Source: Bdellovibrionota bacterium
GTDB taxonomy: Bacteria > Bdellovibrionota > UBA1018 > CAUJDS01
Reading direction: 5' to 3'
Assembly (NCBI GenBank): GCA_963169695.1
Contig: CAUJDS010000063.1
Coordinates: forward strand, 1-64,000
DNA length: 64,000 nt
A program made the translations under genes and the position numbers. Below are positions 54,473 to 63,112 of the stretch, one piece after another. Numbering within the stretch: position 1 is the stretch's first letter; each line of letters opens with the position of its first letter. The notes under the pieces were generated by a model. The model saw only the letters and a list, made by a program, of their open reading frames with translations, had not been told where the DNA came from and did not search any database.

Positions 54473-56004
54473 TTGATCACCGCTTCTTTCTCGGGCCGCA
54501 AAATACTGAAAACATTATAAAGCATCAGGCAATGAGATAAGAGCATCAATGTTCCCCCGAAACTGCGAACCACGAGATAGGGCATCGTGAGCCTGACCGA
54601 TTGCTCGAAACTGCCGTTCACATTTTGAAGTTCCTTACCTTGAAGCCAGCCGCCATATCCGAGTCCGACGGCATAAATGATGATGCCCGTTGCTGCCACC
54701 CAAAAATGGAGATTCAAAAGTCGCGGGTGCTTGAAATTTCGACCGACGAGTCTTGGGAGCGCATAGTAGATACCACCAAACAGCACCATCGTTGTGAATC
54801 CATAAAGACCCAGATGGGCATGCGAAACAGTCCAGTGGGTGAAATGAGTTGTGTAATTAAATGTTCTTAATGAATGGAGAGACCCTTGAAGTGAACTCAC
54901 CGTGTAGGACATTGCTCCGAATACGATAAATCGTAACACGACTGACTCATTCAAAACATGAAAGTGCCTGTAAGCTGAAACGTGGTGATTAATTGCGGTT
55001 GTGATTACCGGGATTGCCATTCCGACGCTCATCACAACCGATAGATTCCCAAGCCAAGTCGGGATCGGGCCACCGAGCAAGTGGTGCATCCCAACTTGAG
55101 AATAGAAAAGCGCAAGCCCCCAGAATCCAAAAAGCGAGAGTTGATACGATGCAATTGGATGTCCGATAATTTTCGGCAGCAAGTAGTAAACGATTCCAAG
55201 TCCAAGCGGAGTCACCCAAAGGCCGAGTACATTATGTGCGAACCACCAATTTGCGATGGCTTGCTCGACACCCGAGTGAAGAAAGTGGGAGTTTGCGATA
55301 ATAAAGAGCACGGGAAACCAAATCAATGCGGCAATAATATACCACATGGATACGTACAGGTGCTCCTCTTTGCTCAAATAGATAGTTCGAAAAAGAGGAA
55401 TAGCAACCATCGCACCAGCAAGTGCCAGAAGAATTTTAAAGGGCCACCAAAACTCTAGCCATTCAAGGCCGTCGTTCAACCCGAACAGAAGACCAACGCA
55501 TCCGAGAATCACTCCGATGTTCCAGATAACTCCAGCGGCAAAAAGAGTTTTGACGTTCTGTAGTGGAACTTTCGTCATTCTCGGCACGAGCCACATCGCA
55601 ACCCCAAGAGCTGCGGGCGAGAGCCACCCATACGCGATGATATTGAGATGAAGGGGTCGCAGCTTTCCAAAGGTGAGAAGTGCTTCTGACCCGAGAAATT
55701 CAGGCGCGTGAAATTTGAAAGAAACAAGAAGTCCAAAGATAGATCCGAGGACAAGCCAAAGGACAGAAGAAACCATAAACAACAAAATCGGGATTTTGGC
55801 GGATTGATCGAGTGTTTTCCACTGATCACTCATTCTGCTTTTGGCGTCTAGTTCCGAATGCCCAACTTCATTTTTCCCGAAGATTGACTTCGCGGCAGAG
55901 GCTGGGACCAGGACCTGCTTTTGAATGAGCGCTACAACGAACGCTAGCATTCCAAGGACGGAAATTGAGAAGGTTAAGATTAAGAAAACCACTTTTGCAT
56001 CCAC
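54469..56004 (-). CDS. ccoN: cbb3-type haem-copper oxidase catalytic subunit (CcoN-like)
   Basis: A 511-residue, 12-helix membrane protein. The GTG at 56004 is chosen: AAGGGCGG precedes it and it leaves a promoter region, whereas the longest frame would run into the divergent gene. The CuB ligands are in WWFAHNVLG and Y-S-Q-V-G-M-H-H; the Tyr six residues before the His pair is the one cross-linked in cbb3 oxidases. Haem ligands are in the H-F-T-H-W-T-V-S-H-A-H-L-G-L-Y-G-F segment. The NorB Glu pattern is absent and the helix before it reads L-Q-G where many CcoN have F-E-G. O2 reduction is the likely reaction; NO reduction cannot be excluded. Confidence 0.88.
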   Translation of the reverse strand: MDAKVVFLILTFSISVLGMLAFVVALIQKQVLVPASAAKSIFGKNEVGHSELDAKSRMSDQWKTLDQSAKIPILLFMVSSVLWLVLGSIFGLLVSFKFHAPEFLGSEALLTFGKLRPLHLNIIAYGWLSPAALGVAMWLVPRMTKVPLQNVKTLFAAGVIWNIGVILGCVGLLFGLNDGLEWLEFWWPFKILLALAGAMVAIPLFRTIYLSKEEHLYVSMWYIIAALIWFPVLFIIANSHFLHSGVEQAIANWWFAHNVLGLWVTPLGLGIVYYLLPKIIGHPIASYQLSLFGFWGLALFYSQVGMHHLLGGPIPTWLGNLSVVMSVGMAIPVITTAINHHVSAYRHFHVLNESVVLRFIVFGAMSYTVSSLQGSLHSLRTFNYTTHFTHWTVSHAHLGLYGFTTMVLFGGIYYALPRLVGRNFKHPRLLNLHFWVAATGIIIYAVGLGYGGWLQGKELQNVNGSFEQSVRLTMPYLVVRSFGGTLMLLSHCLMLYNVFSILRPEKEAVIK

Positions 56005-56047
56005 GGTGCCGCCCTTAGACAAAGGTCCTCTGCATAAAGCCTTTGTG

Positions 56048-56053
56048 ATTATA
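56048..56053 (-). promoter_or_regulatory. -10 element candidate of the ccoN operon
   Basis: Reads TATAAT on the minus strand, 44 bases before the ccoN GTG. The palindrome at 56059-56083 begins five bases upstream of it, where a bound repressor would block polymerase. Confidence 0.45.
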
Positions 56054-56058
56054 TTTGT

Positions 56059-56083
56059 AATGTTGTATTTAACATGCAACATT
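56059..56083. promoter_or_regulatory. 25-base palindrome of NsrR-site type in the divergent promoter
   Basis: Half-site AATGTTGTAT faces ATGCAACATT across a TTAAC-type centre; 10 of 12 pairs match around the middle base. Spacing and the ATG-x-x-(T-rich)-x-x-CAT look recall the 11-1-11 NsrR site of enterobacteria. It lies between the ccoN and ccoI-like genes, and an NsrR-like gene is in the rightward operon. Joint control of both operons by NO is inferred. Confidence 0.6.
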
Positions 56084-56117
56084 AACAAGATAGTGTCAAC
56101 TAGCTCGGAAGGAAAAA

Positions 56118-58268
56118 GTGGCCGCTGAAGCACCCCAACAACTTATCTATTTCGTATCGGGTATGTGGTGTTCGACCTGCGCGAAGACCATCCGCGAATC
56201 AGTGTCGCAGATTGAGGGTGTCGGTTCAGCGGATTTGAATTATTCCAGCAAGCTTTTATTAGTGCGGCCCAATCCGACTATGGAAGATAGCCGGGCTCTC
56301 GATCAATCCATTCAGACCAAAGTCGCGCGCACCGGTTTTGGCATAAAAAAGCAATCGGAAGGCTGGATTTTAAATTTCCACGAAAGCCTCAAGCGTGAGT
56401 CAAACCGCAAAATTCCATGGACGCTTATTAGCCTTGTTTGGTTTTTGGCGATGTGGTCTTCGATGCTCGCCTTTGCTGGTTACCTGGGCGGTGATCTTTC
56501 TCAGAGAGAATTATATTTTCTGGCCGCCGCCTCATCGGCGTTTGGCCTACCAGCCATACTGTTGGGCATCATCCCGTTCGGAAAGTCCGGTCTTCGTGCA
56601 CTTTGGTTTAGCAGACTTCTTACTTTAGATTTTTTTATTTTTTTCGGTGGGCTGTCGGCATTTGCGGTGTCATTGATCGCTCTTTTTTCTCGCTCAAACG
56701 CGACCTATGCCGATTCGGCTTCAATGATTATCGCAATTTTACTGCTTACAAAAAAAATTGAAAACACCATCACGACATCGCTCACTTCAAACATTCTTTT
56801 TCAGCTACACCCCAAAAAGAAAACGGTGGAGGTCTATAAAAAAGGCCAGTGGGTTTTGGCCGAAGTTTCGCAGGTTAAAAAAGGCGATACGGTGCGAATT
56901 TTAGCGCAAGAGACAATTCCTTTCGATGGGGTTGTCGAAAGCGAGTGCGGCGAAATTAATAATCATCTTATGAGTGGAGAAGCTCACGTTATTTATCTGA
57001 AAAATGGCGATCATGTTTTTGCGGGTGCCATTGCACAAAGCGAATTTAAACTGTCAGTCGTCTCTCCTCAGGGACATCGAAAGATTGACACTTGGGCCGA
57101 AGCGGCACTTCTTTCGGAAAATAGTAAGTCAAAGTATAGTAAGCTCTTTGCAAAAATTGAGAGCAGTCTTGTGATATTTGCTTTTTGTGGTGCTCTATTT
57201 ATTGCGGGAGTCCGTGCATTTATGGGTGCCGATGTGCAAGCCGTAATAGAATCATTTTTCGTCGGTATATTGATTTTTTGTCCCTGTCTTTTTGCAAGCA
57301 TCATTCCGTTAATGAAACAGATGGTTCATTTGGCGCTTCTGAAGCGCGGAATTATGCTTTCCAGAGCTGATGCGCTCTTAGACCTTTCTCGAATTAAAAA
57401 ATTCTATTTCGATAAAACGGGCACACTTGAAGCTGTTGAGACCATTTTCGTTTCATTAAACGAAGAGGGCGAAGCTGTGCTGCCCTATCTGAATGCCCTT
57501 GCAAGTAAGACTAAGCACGCCATTATGCGCGGCTTTAAGATCACCGGAGGACTTAGATCGATTGAGAAGGTTACAGAATATCCGGGAAAAGGGCTGGAGG
57601 CCGAAGCGAGCGATGGTACAAAAATCGCGATTGGTCGAGCCAGCTTTCTAGCGGAGATGGGAGTAGATGTCTCTGGCGACTCTCCATATCCTTTTGTGTC
57701 GATTGATCAAGTGGTTGTAGGTCATCTTTTTGTAAAAAGCATTTATGATTCAAATTCGCACCAGCTTCTAAAAAGGTTGCTAGCTCTGGGACCCGATACA
57801 CGGATTGAAATTCTGTCTGGCGATTCAAGGACGGATGCTGGACGACAATTCACCGATTTGGATGCGAGAATCGCTTACTCGGGGAACCTCACTCCTGAGG
57901 AAAAGGCAGAAAAAATTTGCCAGCCCTCTGCATTTGTCGGAGATGGACTCAATGATACATTGGCGCTCGCAAAAGCCAGCACTAGTTTTAGACTCGGCCA
58001 TCGAGTTCTCGGATTTGCGCCTGTTGATTTTCACCTTCAATCACCTGACGTGAATTTGGTTCTGGTTGCAATTCAGTATTCTAAAAAATATCGAAGGATT
58101 TTGATCCAGACAGCAGGTGCTGCGTTTGTTTATAATGTTCTCGCATTTACTCTCGCGGGCCTCGGGAAATTCAGTCCGTTGGGTGCGGTACTATCTATGC
58201 TCGCAAGCTTTTCGATCATGCTCTTAAGTGTTTCCCGTCTGCTGAAGATTCAAGAGGTCAGAAAATGA
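56118..58268 (+). CDS. ccoI: Copper-transporting P1B-type ATPase (CcoI/FixI-like)
   Basis: A 716-residue copper pump with a GTG start, GGAAGGA upstream. The N-terminal metal domain has G-M-W-C-S-T-C-A-K-T. The transmembrane Cu site is C-P-C (ILIFCPCLFASIIPL). The phosphorylation loop is F-D-K-T-G-T-L near residue 430, with S-G-E in the actuator domain and G-D-G-L-N-D in the hinge. The usual HP pair of P1B ATPases reads K-H-A. CcoI feeds copper to cbb3 oxidase; the place opposite ccoN and upstream of azurin and nirK fits copper supply to all of these. Overlaps nnrS by four bases. Confidence 0.88.
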   Translation: MAAEAPQQLIYFVSGMWCSTCAKTIRESVSQIEGVGSADLNYSSKLLLVRPNPTMEDSRALDQSIQTKVARTGFGIKKQSEGWILNFHESLKRESNRKIPWTLISLVWFLAMWSSMLAFAGYLGGDLSQRELYFLAAASSAFGLPAILLGIIPFGKSGLRALWFSRLLTLDFFIFFGGLSAFAVSLIALFSRSNATYADSASMIIAILLLTKKIENTITTSLTSNILFQLHPKKKTVEVYKKGQWVLAEVSQVKKGDTVRILAQETIPFDGVVESECGEINNHLMSGEAHVIYLKNGDHVFAGAIAQSEFKLSVVSPQGHRKIDTWAEAALLSENSKSKYSKLFAKIESSLVIFAFCGALFIAGVRAFMGADVQAVIESFFVGILIFCPCLFASIIPLMKQMVHLALLKRGIMLSRADALLDLSRIKKFYFDKTGTLEAVETIFVSLNEEGEAVLPYLNALASKTKHAIMRGFKITGGLRSIEKVTEYPGKGLEAEASDGTKIAIGRASFLAEMGVDVSGDSPYPFVSIDQVVVGHLFVKSIYDSNSHQLLKRLLALGPDTRIEILSGDSRTDAGRQFTDLDARIAYSGNLTPEEKAEKICQPSAFVGDGLNDTLALAKASTSFRLGHRVLGFAPVDFHLQSPDVNLVLVAIQYSKKYRRILIQTAGAAFVYNVLAFTLAGLGKFSPLGAVLSMLASFSIMLLSVSRLLKIQEVRK

Positions 58269-59386
58269 AAAAGCTTGCGCCGTATCAAATTTTTTTCCCA
58301 CTAGGTTTATTAAACGCCTTGCTTGCCGTTGGCGTCTGGTTTGTCCAAAACCTGGGCTGGTTTGAAAGCCCTGCCATTCTGATCCATTCCAAACTTATCG
58401 TTGGAGGATTTCTTTGGAGCTTTATTGTAGGCTTCTTAATGACGGCAGTCCCTCGCATGACCGGCACTTCGAGTGCGAATAACTTTGAATACATTTTTTC
58501 TACTGCCTTGCTTCTCGGACAGACGGTCTTTTCCTGGCAGATAGACGCAAGACTTTTTTACGGGAATCAAGCGCTGTTGATTTTCTTTTTGATTATATAT
58601 GGTGGCCGAAGAGTTCTCAAATTGACTAAGCCGATACCTATTTTTTTCTCTCACGTCGGCATAGCCATGGTTCTCGCTTTATTGGGAACCTATTATCACT
58701 TTATCGGCAATTCGCTGATGGGGATTCATCTTTACCACGTTGGAACCGTTCTGCTTTTAGTATTGGGAATTGGAACCCGATTTTTCTCGTTCCTTTCTGG
58801 ACTGCCTTCAGCTTTCGAGAATGTAAATTCAACCTGGCCACAAATAATGTTCCATGGCTCCGGAATTTCAATGGGAGCACTCCTCTACTTAGCTGGTCGC
58901 GGAGTAACAGTTTCCTATCTCGGCCTGACATTACTATCGCTCGTATATCTTTTTAAAATTTGGCAAATTCAGCGTCCCTCCAATCGCCCATCACCTTTGA
59001 AGTATGGTGTACGTATTGTAGCGGCGATGATTCCCGTTAGCTTCTTTTTAACCTGGCTTCAGCCGCAGATGTTTATCACTTGGTTTCATCTTCTTTTTAT
59101 TGGCTGCTTTGCCTTGATCACTTTTGCGGTCGCCACCCGCGTGACATTGGCCCATGGATCTTACTCGACCGATCTTGAGATGAAATCTCCTGCTCTTTGG
59201 TATCTCGTTGTATTTTTGGTCTTGGGGATAATCTCAAGGGTTTCTTACGGCTTCGCCGGAGGTTTATGGAAAATAAGTCTTCTCCATTTAGCGGCAACTT
59301 TTTGGGTGCTTGCAGTCGGAAGCTGGGCTTGGACATTTTTGCCAAGAATCTTTAAGCCCGGACCTCAAGCTAAACCTTCTTGTTAA
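58265..59386 (+). CDS. nnrS: NnrS family membrane protein
   Basis: A 373-residue protein with about 11-12 membrane helices. It opens with the family pattern P-Y-Q-I-F-F-P-L-G-L and H-S-K-L-I-V-G-G-F-L-W-S-F-I-V-G-F-L-M-T-A-V-P-R, with H-L-Y-H-V-G-T-V-L and T-R-V-T-L-A-H-G later. NnrS is a haem- and copper-containing protein that protects cells during NO exposure. Sits between the copper ATPase and the NsrR-like regulator in the same operon. Confidence 0.88.
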   Translation: MKKLAPYQIFFPLGLLNALLAVGVWFVQNLGWFESPAILIHSKLIVGGFLWSFIVGFLMTAVPRMTGTSSANNFEYIFSTALLLGQTVFSWQIDARLFYGNQALLIFFLIIYGGRRVLKLTKPIPIFFSHVGIAMVLALLGTYYHFIGNSLMGIHLYHVGTVLLLVLGIGTRFFSFLSGLPSAFENVNSTWPQIMFHGSGISMGALLYLAGRGVTVSYLGLTLLSLVYLFKIWQIQRPSNRPSPLKYGVRIVAAMIPVSFFLTWLQPQMFITWFHLLFIGCFALITFAVATRVTLAHGSYSTDLEMKSPALWYLVVFLVLGIISRVSYGFAGGLWKISLLHLAATFWVLAVGSWAWTFLPRIFKPGPQAKPSC

Positions 59387-59398
59387 AGGAAGTGGAAG

Positions 59399-59839
59399 AT
59401 GCGTCTAACAGATCATACTGACTATTCGCTGCGAGTCCTGATTTATCTGAATGAACATAGGAGATTGGTTACCTTGAATGAGCTTTCAGAGAAAGTTGGA
59501 GTTTCAAAGAATAACTTGATCAAAGTTTCGAATCAGATGGCCAAACTCAACTTCATTGAAACGAGTCGAGGAAGATTCGGGGGCCTAATTATCAGGGAAG
59601 AAACGGGTCGGCGAAGTCTTAAGGAAATTATAACGAGGACGGAGCCGTCGTTTTATATTGCCGAATGCTTCTCTGGCCAGAGATGTGATTGTATTTATCA
59701 AACCCGATGTTCACTGAAGCTAAGTCTGACTGATGCGCTGCGCGCGTTTCTAGATTCATTAGCTCAGAAGACTCTTAATGATGTGACACCGAATTCAAAT
59801 AAAAGTAATATTAACAATAATATGAAAGGATTTATATGA
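59399..59839 (+). CDS. nsrR: Rrf2-family NO-sensing repressor (NsrR-like)
   Basis: A 146-residue regulator. The winged helix has the NsrR start M-R-L-T-D-H-T-D-Y-S-L-R-V-L-I-Y-L and G-V-S-K-N-N-L-I-K-V. The sensing loop C-F-S-G-Q-R-C-D-C-I-Y-Q-T-R-C has four Cys, of which three at NsrR-like spacing (C-x5-C and then C) would hold an iron-sulfur cluster. GGAAG lies before the ATG. The last 20 residues are Asn/Ser/Lys-rich and overlap the azurin start. Likely represses its own operon and ccoN through the palindrome at 56059-56083. Confidence 0.9.
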   Translation: MRLTDHTDYSLRVLIYLNEHRRLVTLNELSEKVGVSKNNLIKVSNQMAKLNFIETSRGRFGGLIIREETGRRSLKEIITRTEPSFYIAECFSGQRCDCIYQTRCSLKLSLTDALRAFLDSLAQKTLNDVTPNSNKSNINNNMKGFI

Positions 59840-60273
59840 AATCAAAAACGAACAAACTAACCGCTCCAATCGCAATGGCATTTGTCGCTCTTCTTATGGG
59901 ATCTGCTGCAAACGCGGCGACATTAAAAATATCTCCAAAGGGTGAACAACTTTTATTCGACCAGTCATCATTCACAGTAAAGGCTGGCGAGAAAGTTAAG
60001 CTCACTTTTAATAATACCTCAGGGATGCAGCATAACTGGGTGTTAACAGCGCCAGGGACAGCTGACAAAGTCGCACAAGAAAGCATCACCGCCGGAGCCG
60101 CAAAAGGCTGGCTAGCGCTTAGCCCCAATGTTTTAGCCCACACTAAACTCGTGGACCCTAAAAAAAGCGATACGATTGAGTTTGTAGCACCGACGAAACC
60201 TGGAGATTACCCATTCATTTGCAGTTTCCCGGGACATGCAATGACGATGAAGGGCACCTTAACTGTAAAATAA
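59836..60273 (+). CDS. Azurin-like blue copper protein
   Basis: A 145-residue periplasmic cupredoxin. The signal peptide cleaves near N-A-A-T. Copper ligands are visible: His in G-M-Q-H-N-W-V-L, then C in F-I-C-S-F-P-G-H, the His four to five residues on, and the Met in A-M-T-M-K-G. AAAGGATTT lies before the ATG. It would carry electrons to NirK, whose gene follows in 34 bases. Confidence 0.9.
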   Translation: MKSKTNKLTAPIAMAFVALLMGSAANAATLKISPKGEQLLFDQSSFTVKAGEKVKLTFNNTSGMQHNWVLTAPGTADKVAQESITAGAAKGWLALSPNVLAHTKLVDPKKSDTIEFVAPTKPGDYPFICSFPGHAMTMKGTLTVK

Positions 60274-60307
60274 ATCTCTACGGCATAGTTAGAGGGAGAG
60301 TTTGCGA

Positions 60308-61777
60308 ATGAAAAAGCCATTATTTTTTATATCTGTTTCGGCAGCTGTTGTTCTAGCGAGCGTTGCTCTGGTTTCTTGTTTTGATAGGAACACCGGAGAT
60401 AAGTGGGAATCTACTTCATCTAAGATTGCAACTGATGACGTCGATATAGATAAGCTTCCCAAGGAATCCTTTGCGCTGCTCCCTCCGCCACAAGTTCCGC
60501 CTCCGATTACAAGAAAATCTCCAGCGCGCGTCGCTATCGAAGTTGAGGTTCGAGAGGTTGTGAAAAGACTTTCCGACGGCGTTGATTATACTTTCTGGAC
60601 GTTTGGAGGAACCGTACCTGGTCCGATGCTAAGAATCCGCGAGGGTGATTATGTTGATTTTACATTGGCCAATCATCCTTCTAACAAACTGCCACACAAT
60701 ATTGATTTGCACGCAGTAACCGGTCAAGGCGGTGGTGCTGAGGGTTCCTTCACAGCACCTGGGCACAAATCAACTTTTTCGTTCAGAGCTTTAAATGCAG
60801 GTCTCTATGTTTATCACTGTGCGACTGCCCCAGTGGGTATGCATGTTGGTAACGGAATGTATGGTTTGATTCTTGTCGAGCCAAAGGAAGGCCTTCCAAA
60901 AGTAGACCGTGAATACTACGTTGTTCAGGGCGAATTCTATACCAAGGGAAAATTTGGTGAGCGTGGGTTGCAGTCGTTTGATATGGAAAAAGCAATTCGT
61001 GAGCAACCCGAATATATCGTTTTCAATGGCTCAGTTGGAGCTATTGCAGGAGAACAATCGCTAAAAGCAGACATCGGTCAAACCGTTCGTCTTTTCGTTG
61101 GGAACGGTGGACCTGGTCTCATTTCTTCTTTTCATGTCATAGGCGAAATTTTCGATCACGTTTATCAAGAGGGCGGTATTCTCGTTAGTCAAAAAAACGT
61201 TCAGACGACCATTGTACCTGCGGGTGGTGCGGTCATCGTCGATTTTAAGGTGGACGGCCCTGGCAATCTGATTTTGGTCGATCATTCATTATTCCGCGCT
61301 TTCAACAAAGGCGCGATTGGAATGCTAAAAATTGAAGGTGAACACAACCCACGAGTGTATACGGGAAAAACGGTCGACGCTATTTACCTTCCAGAAGGAC
61401 AAGCGATTCAACCCATCTCAATGGAGCAGAGAAAGGCTCCTGCCCCAACAAATTTTGAAGAGCGCATGAAGGCCGGAGCAATTGTTTTTAAAACAAACTG
61501 CGCGGCTTGCCACCAAGAAAATGGTCAGGGCATTCCGAATGCGTTCCCGCCTTTAGCGAATTCCGATTTTTTAATGGCAGATAAAAAACGCTCTATTAAA
61601 ATTGTGAAACATGGGCTTGAAGGCTCCGTGACCGTTAACGGTAAGACCTTTAATAGCGTCATGCCCGCCTTAGGTCTCTCGGATGATGATGTTGCCAGCG
61701 TACTTACATTTGTACGCAATAGTTTTGGCAATAAAGGCGACGCAGTTACGGTAGATGAAGTGAAAAGTGTAAAATGA
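60308..61777 (+). CDS. nirK: Copper nitrite reductase fused to cytochrome c, lipid-anchored
   Basis: A 489-residue protein that reduces nitrite to NO. ATG at 60308 with GAGGGAGAG upstream. The lipobox is V-A-L-V-S-C. Two cupredoxin domains follow (residues about 60-370). Type 1 copper: Y-H-C-A-T-A-P-V-G-M-H-V-G-N-G-M with Cys, His and Met. Type 2: N-I-D-L-H-A (catalytic Asp and His), the His before the Cys, and D-H-S near residue 327; catalytic H in S-F-H-V-I-G-E. The C-terminal 110 residues form a cytochrome c domain (C-A-A-C-H). Such three-domain NirK are known. The haem domain matches the cytochrome at 53253-53882. Confidence 0.95.
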   Translation: MKKPLFFISVSAAVVLASVALVSCFDRNTGDKWESTSSKIATDDVDIDKLPKESFALLPPPQVPPPITRKSPARVAIEVEVREVVKRLSDGVDYTFWTFGGTVPGPMLRIREGDYVDFTLANHPSNKLPHNIDLHAVTGQGGGAEGSFTAPGHKSTFSFRALNAGLYVYHCATAPVGMHVGNGMYGLILVEPKEGLPKVDREYYVVQGEFYTKGKFGERGLQSFDMEKAIREQPEYIVFNGSVGAIAGEQSLKADIGQTVRLFVGNGGPGLISSFHVIGEIFDHVYQEGGILVSQKNVQTTIVPAGGAVIVDFKVDGPGNLILVDHSLFRAFNKGAIGMLKIEGEHNPRVYTGKTVDAIYLPEGQAIQPISMEQRKAPAPTNFEERMKAGAIVFKTNCAACHQENGQGIPNAFPPLANSDFLMADKKRSIKIVKHGLEGSVTVNGKTFNSVMPALGLSDDDVASVLTFVRNSFGNKGDAVTVDEVKSVK

Positions 61778-62511
61778 AAAGTGTGACCTTCCTCTTACTT
61801 TTGATCTTCTCACCGATTGTTTTCGGTAAGGAAGTCAAATTGCAAGAGGCGGTCTACGTTCCAGTTTTTCGAGACCCTGGTGAACTAGATATTAAAGTTG
61901 GACCGCTTCTGATTGATGAAACTCCAGTTACGAATCAAGAATTTCTTAAGTTCGTAAAAGCTCATCCTAATTTTAGCAGATCGAAAATATCTAAGCTCTT
62001 TGCCGATAGCGGTTACCTTTCCCGCTGGACTAGCGACACGACATTTGCAAAGTCAGAAGCCGATTTTCCAGTCACGCACGTTTCGTGGTTTGCGGCCCGC
62101 CACTACTGTGCGGCTCACGGAAAACGTCTTCCCACGATAGCTGAGTGGGAAGTGGCGAGTGATGCGCAGAACCCAAAAATCGAGTCCGAGATCCTTGAAT
62201 GGTATTCAAACTCCAGTTCAAAGCTTCAAGGTGTGGGGAAAAAGGCCGGGAATAAATTCGGCGTAAAGGATGCGAATGGACTTATTTGGGAATGGGTAGA
62301 CAATTTTTCTGAAGCTATCATGTCCGGCGATTCTCGCGGTGGTTCTTCGACAGATTCTCTTTTTTGCGGCGGTGCTGCCTTGAAAGCGAAGGACCCAAGG
62401 CTTTACGCGACATTTATGAGATTTGCATTTCGAAGCAGTCTGACCGCCAAATACAATTCTGCAAATCTTGGATTTCGGTGTGTAAAGGAAATTACGGGAG
62501 GACCCAAATGA
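61774..62511 (+). CDS. nirV: NirV-like formylglycine-generating (SUMF1) domain protein
   Basis: A 245-residue protein with a signal peptide (cleavage near V-F-G-K-E). The SUMF1/FGE-sulfatase domain shows E-T-P-V-T-N-Q-E-F-L-K-F-V, F-P-V-T-H-V-S-W-F-A-A-R-H-Y-C, R-L-P-T-I-A-E-W-E and the closing L-G-F-R-C-V. nirV follows nirK in Rhodobacter and relatives; its role in NirK maturation is unproven. Overlaps nirK and the Sco gene by four bases each. Confidence 0.85.
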   Translation: MKSVTFLLLLIFSPIVFGKEVKLQEAVYVPVFRDPGELDIKVGPLLIDETPVTNQEFLKFVKAHPNFSRSKISKLFADSGYLSRWTSDTTFAKSEADFPVTHVSWFAARHYCAAHGKRLPTIAEWEVASDAQNPKIESEILEWYSNSSSKLQGVGKKAGNKFGVKDANGLIWEWVDNFSEAIMSGDSRGGSSTDSLFCGGAALKAKDPRLYATFMRFAFRSSLTAKYNSANLGFRCVKEITGGPK

Positions 62512-63086
62512 AATTAGTTTTTTTTCTCACCTTACTTTTTTCTCAGTTGTCAGCCGCACATGATGGGCACGGGCCAGACCTAAAGGCTACCGCGCCATTG
62601 CCGGGTGCTTCAATTTTTCAGCTGGAATCAGAATGGAAGAATCAAAGGGGCGAAAGCGTCAAACTGGCCAGTCTTCGAGGAAGCCCTCGCCTTGTGGTTA
62701 TGTTATTCACGAGATGTGATACTGCATGCCCCCTCATAGTTGAGGATCTAAAAGAAATCGCTAAGGATGTAGATGCAAAACGAACAACCAAAATTGATGT
62801 GTCGATTTTTTCATTGGATTCATTCAGAGAAACTCCGGCGTCACTTTCGGCTTTCTCCTTAAAAAGAAAATTACCTTCGCATTGGGGCTTATTCACATCG
62901 AACGCAGATGCCGTAGCTGAACTCGCGGCTTCTTTGGGCGTTCGATATAAGCGTCTTCCAAGCGGAGACTTTATCCATTCTAACATCATCTATTTTTTAA
63001 ACAGTAACGGTGAAGTTGTTGCGCAAAAAGAAGGAATAAAGTCATCTCGAGGTGAGTTCATCAAGAAAATAGGAACGAATCTATAA
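62508..63086 (+). CDS. SCO1/SenC-family copper chaperone
   Basis: A 192-residue thioredoxin-fold protein with a signal peptide (cleavage near L-S-A-A-H-D). Copper ligands: C-D-T-A-C-P-L (C-x3-C-P) near residue 72 and the His in D-F-I-H-S-N-I-I-Y-F. SCO proteins deliver copper to oxidases and related enzymes in the periplasm. Here the clients may be NirK or the cbb3-like oxidase. The ATG at 62508 overlaps nirV. Confidence 0.92.
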   Translation: MKLVFFLTLLFSQLSAAHDGHGPDLKATAPLPGASIFQLESEWKNQRGESVKLASLRGSPRLVVMLFTRCDTACPLIVEDLKEIAKDVDAKRTTKIDVSIFSLDSFRETPASLSAFSLKRKLPSHWGLFTSNADAVAELAASLGVRYKRLPSGDFIHSNIIYFLNSNGEVVAQKEGIKSSRGEFIKKIGTNL

Positions 63087-63112
63087 GAGGTCGAAAGCAA
63101 AGGAGCGTCCAA

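Noticed and set aside
54469-56133. NorB-type nitric oxide reductase as identity of the CcoN-like gene
   Set aside because: The Tyr before the CuB His pair and the CcoO partner are of cbb3 type, and the Glu residues of NorB are missing. Kept only as an open functional question.
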